Assembly (NCBI GenBank): GCA_964384025.1
Contig: CAYLJJ010000015.1
Coordinates: 23,655-87,654, forward strand
Origin: CAYLJJ01 sp964384025
GTDB lineage: Bacteria > Myxococcota_A > Bradymonadia > UBA7976 > UBA1532
Reading direction: 5' to 3'
Length of the DNA: 64,000 nucleotides
Shown: piece after piece, positions 8,781-15,839 of the stretch
How positions within the stretch are numbered: position 1 is the stretch's first letter
How the letters are laid out: every line of letters begins with the position of its first letter
Notes under the pieces: model-generated
The model's database searches: none
What the model was told of the DNA's origin: nothing
The model's input: the letters and a program-made list of their open reading frames with translations, nothing else
Position numbers and translations under genes: made by a program

Positions 8781-9065
8781 ATGAAGCTCAGCAAGATCAT
8801 CCCCACCAGCACCTTCGCCCTCTCTCTCTCCTTAGTCAGCCTCGCCGCAGGCGCGACCACTGGTTGCGGGGGCGCTTCATCCATGACCCAGAAGGGGAGC
8901 CAGAGTAAGTGCGGCGCCAGCAACTGCGGCGAGAAGAAGACTGAGAAGGGCGCGGTCGCTTCATGCGGTGAGGAGAAGATTGAGAAGGGCGCGGTCGCTT
9001 CATGCGGCGAGGAGAAGACTGAGAAGGGCGCAGACTCCAAATGTGGCGCGGGCAGCTGCGGTTGA
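8781..9065 (+). CDS. bufA: Bufferin/HvfA-like Cys-rich RiPP precursor
   Basis: This is a 94-residue protein. I chose the ATG at 8781 because GAGG lies six bases upstream and MKLSKIIPTSTFALSLSLVS starts a signal peptide. The mature part has seven cysteines (29, 44, 49, 62, 75, 88, 93). A 13-residue unit, xEKGAVASCGEEK, occurs twice and then as a variant ending KCGAGSCG; an early KCGASNCG mirrors that end. Such KCGxxxCG patterns are typical of the bufferin/HvfA precursors modified by MNIO enzymes. The genes that follow encode exactly that enzyme and its partner. In characterised members cysteines are converted to oxazolone/thioamide or thiooxazole groups that bind copper. Periplasmic metal binding is therefore the expected role. 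Cys29 in a TTGC context might be a weak lipobox. Confidence 0.88.
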   Translation: MKLSKIIPTSTFALSLSLVSLAAGATTGCGGASSMTQKGSQSKCGASNCGEKKTEKGAVASCGEEKIEKGAVASCGEEKTEKGADSKCGAGSCG

Positions 9066-9091
9066 ATTACAGGGGCGTGACGGAGGCTGAT

Positions 9092-9955
9092 ATGAACCTC
9101 GAAGTAGACTCTCGCTTGACAAAGGGCCTTGATCCTCATCGCCTCGCCTTTGGCGTGGGTTTGCGCAGGTGCCATTTTCAGGAGGCCTTTGAACGCCCAG
9201 AGGAGATCGACTTTCTGGAGATCCTCCCTGAGAACTTCATGGACTTTGGGGGGCGCTCTAGGGAGGTTCTGCGACGCGCCAATGAGCGTTGGCCCATCAT
9301 CTCGCATGGGGTCAGCCTGAATATCGGCGGTCCAGATCCATTGGATCAAGTCTATCTGCGACGATTAACGGAGTTTTTTGAGGAGCTTCAGCCCGCGTGG
9401 TTCTCGGACCACCTGAGCTACTCAGCGGCGTTTGGTGTTCAGTACCATGATCTGCTGCCGCTGCCATTCACTGAGGAGGCGATCAAGCATGTCGTTGCTC
9501 GCATCCGCCAAGTACAAGAGGTTATACGACGACCCTTCCTGCTTGAGAACCCGAGCTACTATATCTTGATGCCTGGCGCTGAGATGAGCGAGGCTGAGTT
9601 TATGGTCGAGGTCCTAGAGCGCGCTGACTGCGGCCTCCTGCTCGATGTTAACAATCTCTTCGTTAACGCAAGCAACCATAACTACGATGCCTATGCCTTC
9701 ATCGACATGATGCCTGCAAGCCGTGTGATGCAATACCATATGGCAGGGCATGACGACTCCGGGCCTTTTCTGCTTGATACACATGGAGATCACATCAATG
9801 ACTCAGTGTTCAAGCTATATGAGTATACGCTCCGCGCCCTTGGCCCTGCCTGGACCCTGCTTGAGTGGGACAATGAGATCCCTACTTGGGAGACGCTCCA
9901 GGCTGAGAACCGCGCGATCAGAGGTGTCGCTGAGCGCGCCCTTGGAGGCTCATGA
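9092..9955 (+). CDS. bufB: MNIO (DUF692) RiPP-modifying enzyme, BufB-like
   Basis: This is a 287-residue TIM-barrel protein. The ATG at 9092 follows GGAGG with a five-base gap; earlier codons in the frame would overlap the precursor. Family features are present: an early GVGLRRCH, the strand motif EILPENF, ISHGVSLNIGG, SDHLSYS, LLENPSYY, LLLDVNNLFVN, YHMAGH, DTHGDHI and LLEWDNEIP. The His, Glu, Asp and Asn residues in these motifs are the usual ligands for the multinuclear iron centre. The enzyme would oxidise Cys residues of the upstream precursor. It is followed by its DUF2063 partner with an ATGA overlap, so translation is coupled. Confidence 0.95.
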   Translation: MNLEVDSRLTKGLDPHRLAFGVGLRRCHFQEAFERPEEIDFLEILPENFMDFGGRSREVLRRANERWPIISHGVSLNIGGPDPLDQVYLRRLTEFFEELQPAWFSDHLSYSAAFGVQYHDLLPLPFTEEAIKHVVARIRQVQEVIRRPFLLENPSYYILMPGAEMSEAEFMVEVLERADCGLLLDVNNLFVNASNHNYDAYAFIDMMPASRVMQYHMAGHDDSGPFLLDTHGDHINDSVFKLYEYTLRALGPAWTLLEWDNEIPTWETLQAENRAIRGVAERALGGS

Positions 9956-10704
9956 TGAAGCTCTCTGAGAGCGTGGGAGTGATGCATCGCCTCTTGCGCG
10001 GCTCTTTGGAGCCAGCGCGGGCCGCTGAGTTGCTTGAGGCATCCACTGATCGCTTGACCGCCTATCGTGGTTTTGTCCGCAATCATGTGCGCTTATACCT
10101 TGAGAAGAACTATGTAGTCCTCCATCAAATCCTGCAGCCTGATGTGTGGGAGGTCCTGTTTGAGCGCTCTTTTCATCGCTGCCCATCTCGAGAGTATGAG
10201 CTTAACGCCAACGCGGAGGGCTTCCTTGAGGTGTTGAGTGAAGCGATCGCTGAGGGGGATCTTGGCCTCTCTCAATTTCACCACGAGCTGGCTCAACTGG
10301 AGTGGCTGGAGTGGGTCGTCTATGCGGATAGGGTTGAGATGCCTGCTCCCGTTACGATCGAGCGCGTGGCGATCAACCCAAGCCTCCAGCTCCTCTCCAC
10401 TGAGTGGCCAGTGGCCAGCTTTGTGAGATCGTGGCGCATGGGTGAGGCGCCCGAGATCCCGGATGTGCCCCAGCCAGAGATTGTGTTTGTCTATCGAGAT
10501 CCCCTGCACGGCTGGAGCCGATTGATCGTGGCTGATGACGCACTCCTCTTCGCCTTTAAGCTGGTGCATGATGGCCTCAAGCCGAGCGAGGCTGCGCAGC
10601 TTACGGGGCTCAAAGAGGTTGAACTGTTCTCTATTCTCCAGAGCGCTGTTGAGACGGGCATCCTCGTAGCGCCTCAGTCGATGCAGAGACTCCCTAAAAC
10701 TTGA
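9952..10704 (+). CDS. bufC: DUF2063 precursor-recognition partner, BufC-like
   Basis: This 250-residue protein starts within an ATGA overlap of the MNIO gene. The N-terminal half is helical and carries a DUF2063-like core (YRGFVRNHVRLYLEKNYVVLHQILQ), and a histidine- and tryptophan-containing segment FHHELAQLEWLEW follows. The C-terminal part has VFVYRDPLHGW and a small winged-helix-like end, similar to the peptide-binding (RRE-like) region of known partners. In studied systems this protein binds the MNIO enzyme and presents the precursor. Cytoplasmic. Confidence 0.9.
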   Translation: MMKLSESVGVMHRLLRGSLEPARAAELLEASTDRLTAYRGFVRNHVRLYLEKNYVVLHQILQPDVWEVLFERSFHRCPSREYELNANAEGFLEVLSEAIAEGDLGLSQFHHELAQLEWLEWVVYADRVEMPAPVTIERVAINPSLQLLSTEWPVASFVRSWRMGEAPEIPDVPQPEIVFVYRDPLHGWSRLIVADDALLFAFKLVHDGLKPSEAAQLTGLKEVELFSILQSAVETGILVAPQSMQRLPKT

Positions 10705-10779
10705 CGCTCGTCATTGAGCAAAAACGGTCCCTACAGAACACAAAACCAGAGCAGGAATGCTCTTGATGGAGATGATACA

Positions 10780-11358
10780 ATGATCAAATTTCTGGCTGTA
10801 ATGTCCCTCCTGAGTCTGCCTCTGTTCAACGCCAATGCTGAGCGCTATGAGTTTGAAACTGCCCCCAAACATGTGACGTTGACCTTTGAGTCCTTGATGG
10901 AGATCGAAGATATCCTGGGTACATCGCATTCGATCCAGGGGGGCGTTGATTTCGACAAGGGCACTTTTAAGGTGAGGGTGCCTGTAAGCTCCTTGAAGAC
11001 TGGCATTGAGATGCGTGATGAGCATATACAGGGTGAGATGTGGCTGAACGCCGCTGAACACCCATATCTACAGTTCCAGGGCGATAAGATCGAGAAGCTG
11101 GATGAGAAGAAGATCCGACTCAGCGGCCTCTTCACCGCCAAGGGGGTCTCCACTCCGCTGACCACGGTGGCTCAGATTCGCCGCATCCCCGCTGCGCTGG
11201 CGAAGAGGCTGGGGCTTGGTGATGGCGACTGGCTCAGGGTGCGCGCTCAGTTCAAGGTCAAGCTCTCTGAGCACAACATCCAGATCCCCAAGATGGCCGC
11301 CGCTAAGGTCAATAACACTTGGATCATCAAGGTCAGCATGTTTGGGAGAGGACGCTGA
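10780..11358 (+). CDS. YceI-family periplasmic protein
   Basis: The start is the ATG at 10780, preceded by GGAG (192 residues). The signal peptide MIKFLAVMSLLSLPLFNANA ends in a clear AxA-like site. The rest matches the YceI lipocalin-like barrel: FDKGTFKVRVPVSSLKTG, MRDEHIQGEMWLNAAEHPYLQF, a middle LSGLFTAKGVSTPL and a final strand. YceI proteins bind isoprenoid-type ligands, and some are induced by base or metal stress. It lies 75 bases after the DUF2063 gene and one base before the next gene, so it probably belongs to the metallophore operon. Confidence 0.92.
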   Translation: MIKFLAVMSLLSLPLFNANAERYEFETAPKHVTLTFESLMEIEDILGTSHSIQGGVDFDKGTFKVRVPVSSLKTGIEMRDEHIQGEMWLNAAEHPYLQFQGDKIEKLDEKKIRLSGLFTAKGVSTPLTTVAQIRRIPAALAKRLGLGDGDWLRVRAQFKVKLSEHNIQIPKMAAAKVNNTWIIKVSMFGRGR

Positions 11359-11359
11359 G

Positions 11360-11800
11360 ATGCGTGGCCTCTCTCAATGGGGTGGCGTACTCCTCCTTGT
11401 GCTGATCGGACCAATGCTTGGAGCTGCGTGGATTCTAGACACCTATATGGGGCGCGATGTGAGGATCATCACCCCAGCTACACCTGAGGTGGTCACGCTC
11501 AACCGTGAGCTGTGGGAGCATGGAGAGCCGGTGGCTGAGATCTATGGAATCCCACAGGAGGAGCTGATCCGTGTGCTCTTTGTTGACGAGAGCCTGATGA
11601 TCACCCCTCAGGAGGATCCCAGCTTGGCACTGTTTCCAGTCGACAAGCAGGCTGGAGAGAACCCGCTGCAGGTAAAGACGGTCTGGTTTGTCGCCAAGCG
11701 TGGCTCCATCGGGCTCCTCCTGGCTGGTGTGAGTGCCCTCAGTTTGACTGCGATTTTACGTCGTCGTGAGCGCTCTAGTTCATTAAATCCATCGTTCTGA
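11360..11800 (+). CDS. Small membrane protein of the bufferin locus
   Basis: This 146-residue protein starts one base after the YceI stop. It has a transmembrane helix at about residues 6-25 (GGVLLLVLIGPMLGAAWIL) and a second at about 119-137 (GSIGLLLAGVSALSLTAIL). A soluble segment of about 90 residues lies between them, probably periplasmic, and a short Arg-rich cytoplasmic tail (RRRERSS) ends it. I recognise no family. Position suggests a role in sensing or export linked to the metallophore or the ECF switch. Confidence 0.75.
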   Translation: MRGLSQWGGVLLLVLIGPMLGAAWILDTYMGRDVRIITPATPEVVTLNRELWEHGEPVAEIYGIPQEELIRVLFVDESLMITPQEDPSLALFPVDKQAGENPLQVKTVWFVAKRGSIGLLLAGVSALSLTAILRRRERSSSLNPSF

Positions 11801-11838
11801 TAGGCTCGCTCCATCATCACAACCGCTAGAGGCTTTGT

Positions 11839-12411
11839 ATGTCGGGAGCAACGCTGGAGCCTGAACGCTGGGTGGAGCGTCATGGTGATGCTCTATACCG
11901 CTTCGCGCTAAAGAGGCTCCGTGATCCAGAGCGAGCTGAGGATCTCGTTCAAGAAGCTTTTCTAGCGGCGGTCACGGCGCGAGGCAGCTTCACGGGGCGG
12001 GCCTCAGAGCGCACTTGGTTGATCGGTATCCTCAAGCGCAAGGTCTATGATCATTACCGCAGATCTGCGCGTGAGGAGCCGTTGCCATCCAGCAACATCG
12101 GAGCTGATGAGAGCCTCTTTGACCACAAAGGACATTGGAAAGAGGGACCCTCAGCCTGGTGCTGTGATCCTCACAGCGCCGCTGAGCGCTCAGTCCTTAG
12201 AGAGATCCTAAAACTCTGTATCGAGGAGCTGCCTACGCGCATGGCTCAAGTGTTTCATTTGCGTGAACTTGATGGCTTGGCGACGGTTGAGGTGTGTGAG
12301 GTGCTTGAGATCTCTCAGAGCAACTTGGGGGTATTGATGCACCGCGCTCGTGCCCAAATGCGGCTCTGTTTGGAGCTGAAATGGTTCAGGAAAGAGAGCT
12401 CCGCTAGATGA
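11839..12411 (+). CDS. ECF-type RNA polymerase sigma factor
   Basis: This 190-residue protein has sigma region 2 (YRFALKRLRDPERAEDLVQE, with the DLVQEAFLAA motif). Region 4 reads LPTRMAQVFHLRELDGLATVEVCEVLEIS and ends in a helix-turn-helix. A linker with CCDPHSAAERS sits between them. It overlaps the next gene by four bases, the usual layout of an ECF with its zinc-finger anti-sigma factor. Because it follows the precursor, MNIO and YceI genes with only a 38-base gap, it probably controls this operon, for example under metal stress (inference). Confidence 0.93.
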   Translation: MSGATLEPERWVERHGDALYRFALKRLRDPERAEDLVQEAFLAAVTARGSFTGRASERTWLIGILKRKVYDHYRRSAREEPLPSSNIGADESLFDHKGHWKEGPSAWCCDPHSAAERSVLREILKLCIEELPTRMAQVFHLRELDGLATVEVCEVLEISQSNLGVLMHRARAQMRLCLELKWFRKESSAR

Positions 12412-12683
12412 TGAACTGTAAAGAGGCCAGTCGGTTGATCTCCGACGCACAGGATCGTGCCCTCTCTTTCAGAGAGCGTATGGCCTTGCGTCTCCACCTG
12501 CTCATGTGCCGCAAGTGTACACGCTACCGTGAACAGCTCCTCATCATTCGTGACCTCGTTGCGAGCTGTCTTGAAGAGACGGAGCCAAATGATGAGCGCT
12601 TGTCGGATGAGCGTCGCGCGGTGATCCAAGAGAAGATCAAGACGGCGCAGGAACCATCAGCAGCGGCGATGAAAAATCACTGA
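12408..12683 (+). CDS. Zinc-finger anti-sigma factor
   Basis: This 91-residue soluble protein starts in an ATGA overlap with the sigma gene. It has the anti-sigma zinc-binding signature HLLMCRKC (Hx3Cx2C) at residues 29-36, preceded by MNCKEASRLISDAQDR. No transmembrane segment is visible, so this is a cytoplasmic ZAS protein that could sense zinc, copper or thiol oxidation directly. Length is short but normal for the soluble type. Confidence 0.9.
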   Translation: MMNCKEASRLISDAQDRALSFRERMALRLHLLMCRKCTRYREQLLIIRDLVASCLEETEPNDERLSDERRAVIQEKIKTAQEPSAAAMKNH

Positions 12684-12796
12684 AGATCAAACCTCAAAAT
12701 GGGTGGGCTACCGCGGGACAGATACCATCATTATATCCACTGGATGCAGATCCACCAACCCCCTGTAATCACTGGACTTTTTCAACTGGCGCAAAT

Positions 12797-12844
12797 TGTT
12801 GCGTCTGACGTGAGATGCATGATTTCTCTACGTCAGAAGCGACA
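12797..12844. repeat. Imperfect 15-bp inverted repeat
   Basis: The arms lie at 12797-12811 and 12830-12844; 13 of 15 positions pair, including a perfect TCTGACGT/ACGTCAGA core. An inner GAGA/TCTC lengthens the stem with one bulge. It sits 114 bases after the anti-sigma stop and has no T-run. It could be an operator, an RNA processing hairpin or a weak terminator. Confidence 0.5.
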
Positions 12845-12978
12845 TTTGATCAATATTTCGAGGCGGGGTGATGGATACGCATCCAATGGTAAGGCCTGTT
12901 TGGAGGCTGCCTGAGCGTTCTGAACGAAAAGAGCTTGCCTTCTCTTCTCCGCTCCTCTATAAAGCCCCCGTTTCCAAC

Positions 12979-13062
<84 letters not shown>

Positions 13063-13065
13063 CAC

Positions 13066-13092
13066 CCCCATCCTCGGATGGGGTTTTTTTTT
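13066..13092 (+). terminator. Rho-independent terminator after tRNA-Leu
   Basis: The stem CCCCATC/GATGGGG, with a CTCG loop, is followed directly by nine T residues. This is the clearest intrinsic terminator in the window. Confidence 0.93.
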
Positions 13093-13158
13093 ATCTGAGC
13101 TTTGCTCTTTTAAGGAGCCCGCCAAGGAGCGACTCCCTGTTGATGATGAGGAGACCTC

Positions 13159-13521
13159 ATGCTCTGGAACCTCCTGCTTTTGGGTGCGGTTATCGCCTTT
13201 CTCTTCTGGAAGACTTGGAAGAGCCGTCGCAGCCCTGAACAGCTTCAAAAGATGGCCGAGGCTCTTAAAGGTGGCGGAGTGCTGTTGGATATCAGAACCC
13301 CAACAGAGTTTGCTCGATTTCACCTCCCAAAAGCTAAAAACATCCCCCTTCAGTCTTTGGCTAAGCGTTGTCGAGAGCTGGGAAAGAATAAGACTCCAGT
13401 GATCGTGTACTGCGACAGCGGAGCCCGAAGCGCCCACGCTCTCCCCATTCTTAAGGCTGCTGGTTTTCAACAGATTTTTGATCTGGGCAGTCGAAGAAAC
13501 TGGGATAGGATGCCTAAGTGA
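13159..13521 (+). CDS. Membrane-anchored rhodanese-like protein
   Basis: This is a 120-residue protein with an N-terminal transmembrane helix (about residues 2-18) and a basic stop. A single rhodanese domain follows: LLDIRTPTEFARFHLPKAKNI and the active-site loop YCDSGARSA with Cys85. The loop length fits sulfurtransferases. The start ATG at 13159 is preceded by GGAG about ten bases upstream. The gene stands alone on the plus strand and its 3' end overlaps the convergent PurA-like gene by eight bases. Confidence 0.93.
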   Translation: MLWNLLLLGAVIAFLFWKTWKSRRSPEQLQKMAEALKGGGVLLDIRTPTEFARFHLPKAKNIPLQSLAKRCRELGKNKTPVIVYCDSGARSAHALPILKAAGFQQIFDLGSRRNWDRMPK

Positions 13522-14929
13522 TCCTGGGGGGCTTCAGCAGCTCCGATATTTTGTGTTCCAAGCCGAAAAAGCGCCCAGGTTCAAGATGAAACTTCTGGTC
13601 AGCCTTGGGGCCTCGAGAGAGGATCAAGAGGGGGACCTGAGGGAGCTGCTCTTGCAGCCACTCAAGGAACTGGGGCTCTCGAGAAACAAAGCGCTCGTAG
13701 CGAGGCTGACAGAGGCTCAGAGACTCCTGAAGCTGAAACTGTTCGCGTCGATCTCTAGGCAACTTGAGATTGAGCACCTCTCCCCCCTCCATATCTAAGA
13801 GAGGAGCGGTCCTTAAGCTCTTGTAGGCCACACAACCCTTCGCCTCTCTAGGCAGGGCTTTGAGCTGATCCAGATGGTTCAGGGCGAGACCATCTACACC
13901 CCCTAAGATCCGCAGGGCATAGCGCGTCGCCACTGCATCAAACCAGCCTGTACGAAAGGGGCCCTGCCAAGGGTTATCGTGGTTGTGAGCTTCAGGGAGG
14001 CTCAGTAGGGGATCCTCTGTTAGGAAGGGCCCTGGACCATGGCGACTCTGATAGCTCCGTAAGACCCCGATGCGACTCAACTCATCCTCTAAGCCGAGAG
14101 GAGAGAGGAGGGCCTCAACCCCTGTGAAGCTGGTGTCGCTGCTGGTTACATAGGGCCAAAAGCCCCGACGCTGATCGAGGAGAGCCCCTTGGGCCCCCTC
14201 AAAGATCAGCCGCTCTCGTCCAGCCAATAGCGCGTTCAGCTCTTGGGGAGAGCGGATCTTGAGCGGGCCGTGCAGCAGGATCTCATCATAGCGCTGACTG
14301 AGGCGCTCAACCTGTTTAGGGCGAGCCAGAGCGTTCAGTATACTCTGAAGCTGATGGTTCTGGGGATGCTCATTAAGGAGTTGCTCGGCGCGATCCAGCT
14401 TCATTCGCCAAAGCAGCTTCAGAAGAGCGCGAAGATGGCGGGGAGAGTAGATATCCCCGATCCGAGGGCTGGGGAAGCCAGGACGCAGGCTGTCGCGGAG
14501 AGCCTCTCCCACTCCCAGGCCACAGCTCCCTCGCCGCTCTACACCTCTGACGATCTCTCGCATTCGGCTGAGCGCACGGTGAAAAGGGGTTACCAAAAGA
14601 CAACGAGAATCGATGTTCATCCGAGCGAGGGGTTCAGGGATCCCCTTGGCGGCGAGGGTCTCAGCCTCTCGCAGCAGGGCGAGGGGCTCCACACGCATCC
14701 CAGGAGTCAGCCAAGTCTCCACCCCAGGGAGGAGACTCCCTGCACCAAACTGAGAGAAGCAGTGGGTCAGGCGAGCGTCAGGGCTGATCACATGGTGAGC
14801 AGCCTGAGGGCCTCCATTGAAACGCAAAACCGCCCGTGGTTTCAGGCGGCGAGTCAGAGCGTCGACGACAGAGCCCTTGCCTTCATCGCCATAGCCAAGC
14901 CCCAACACGGCGACACAGCGCTTATACAC
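13514..14929 (-). CDS. Divergent adenylosuccinate synthetase (PurA)-like protein
   Basis: This 471-residue protein has the PurA fold markers: GLGYGDEGKGSVVD (14-19 is GDEGKG), LIFEGAQGALLD, WPYVTSSDTS, the GPFRTGWFDAVATRYALRIL segment and NHLDQL. Key loops differ. The GGxNAGHT loop reads GGPQAAHHV, so the Asn and Thr are changed. The GIGPAYxDK loop that contacts IMP reads SCGLGVGEALRDS. It is also about 40 residues longer than usual PurA. These changes suggest altered substrate use rather than housekeeping AMP synthesis. It overlaps the upstream pyruvate-kinase-like gene by eight bases and ends a long operon. Alternatives are an inactive paralogue or a PurZ-like enzyme; the catalytic Asp of GDEGKG is kept, which argues against typical PurZ. 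Confidence 0.8.
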   Translation of the reverse strand: MYKRCVAVLGLGYGDEGKGSVVDALTRRLKPRAVLRFNGGPQAAHHVISPDARLTHCFSQFGAGSLLPGVETWLTPGMRVEPLALLREAETLAAKGIPEPLARMNIDSRCLLVTPFHRALSRMREIVRGVERRGSCGLGVGEALRDSLRPGFPSPRIGDIYSPRHLRALLKLLWRMKLDRAEQLLNEHPQNHQLQSILNALARPKQVERLSQRYDEILLHGPLKIRSPQELNALLAGRERLIFEGAQGALLDQRRGFWPYVTSSDTSFTGVEALLSPLGLEDELSRIGVLRSYQSRHGPGPFLTEDPLLSLPEAHNHDNPWQGPFRTGWFDAVATRYALRILGGVDGLALNHLDQLKALPREAKGCVAYKSLRTAPLLDMEGGEVLNLKLPRDRREQFQLQESLSLCQPRYERFVSREPQFLEWLQEQLPQVPLLILSRGPKADQKFHLEPGRFFGLEHKISELLKPPRIT

Positions 14930-15839
14930 GCAGCGCTCTACAGCTCCTCCAAGCGAAGAGCGCCGCCTCTAGATGTCGAGCGCTGATCTCATCGGAGAGC
15001 ATAAAGTGGCGATAACCCATCAGGTGCATCAGGCGCAGATCGGAGAGGTCTCCCATCGAGAGCGCTCCTCCTCGCTCCAAGCCCATAAAGAGGCGAGAGG
15101 CACAGATCGCCTCAGGATCCCGATCTATGATCGCTTGGAGCGCAGGGAGCATCTCCGTCCTGTCCTCCCCAAGGTTGGTCATCAGATCATCTCGAGCGGC
15201 GACCAAGTGACAGCGAGGGGGAAGCGGCGCTTGAATGAACTCTAGACCAGGCTTGGACTCGATCTTCAAAAAGTACTCAGGGGCTCCATCAGGGTGGATC
15301 TCTCGATAGAGCGTCTCCACCGCGATGATCTCCTCAGGACCCTCGACAAAGGAGAGCATAAATCGGCTTAGACCCAGCTCAGCAGCAGCTTGGATATAGT
15401 CGCGATCCTGCTCCGTCAGATAGCCCTCAACCTCCAGGCTTGGATCTGGAATATTGAGCGCTTGGCCCGCCCCCAAAGCTTGGGTGGGGAGGGGATCAAC
15501 ATAGATAAGATCGCCTCGAACCAGCTTGACTTCGGAGCTGCCACCCCCTCTGAAATAGACAGGAGCTGGGCAGCGAAGCTTGATCCTATGGCTGAGGCGG
15601 ATCTGCCCCCCATATTTTGGGTAGGACCAGTGACAGATGCGGAGCTGTCGCCCCTTGAGATCGATCCAGAGCTGTTTGCCTCTCCCCTCTAACCGCTCCT
15701 GGAGCCTCTTGAGGATCTCCAGAGGAGGATAGGGGGCAGCGGCTCCTGTGTTATAGCGCAGGGCTCCCACAGCGCCATGTCGGCACATCCTCAAGATAAG
15801 CTCCTCTTGATGGACGGCAGGGAGAGTCAAAAACAGCAT
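14922..15839 (-). CDS. Pyruvate-kinase-like barrel domain protein
   Basis: This 305-residue protein follows the order of pyruvate kinase A-domain motifs. ALRYNTGA stands for the R-x-N-x-S loop (Arg28, Asn30). DLKGRQLRI lies at 60-68. LTEQDRDYIQAAAELGLSRFMLSFV matches the LTEKD...SFV segment. FLKIESKPG (190-198) keeps the catalytic Lys and the metal Glu, and AARDDL keeps the metal Asp. SRLFMGLERGGALSMGDLSDL corresponds to the region around the TRAEVSDVAN helix. The usual C-terminal regulatory domain is absent and the B domain looks short. So it is a stand-alone catalytic barrel, probably using a phosphorylated carboxylic acid other than PEP, or acting as a nucleotide-linked enzyme. It overlaps both neighbours (one base and eight bases). 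Confidence 0.75.
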   Translation of the reverse strand: MLFLTLPAVHQEELILRMCRHGAVGALRYNTGAAAPYPPLEILKRLQERLEGRGKQLWIDLKGRQLRICHWSYPKYGGQIRLSHRIKLRCPAPVYFRGGGSSEVKLVRGDLIYVDPLPTQALGAGQALNIPDPSLEVEGYLTEQDRDYIQAAAELGLSRFMLSFVEGPEEIIAVETLYREIHPDGAPEYFLKIESKPGLEFIQAPLPPRCHLVAARDDLMTNLGEDRTEMLPALQAIIDRDPEAICASRLFMGLERGGALSMGDLSDLRLMHLMGYRHFMLSDEISARHLEAALFAWRSCRALRV

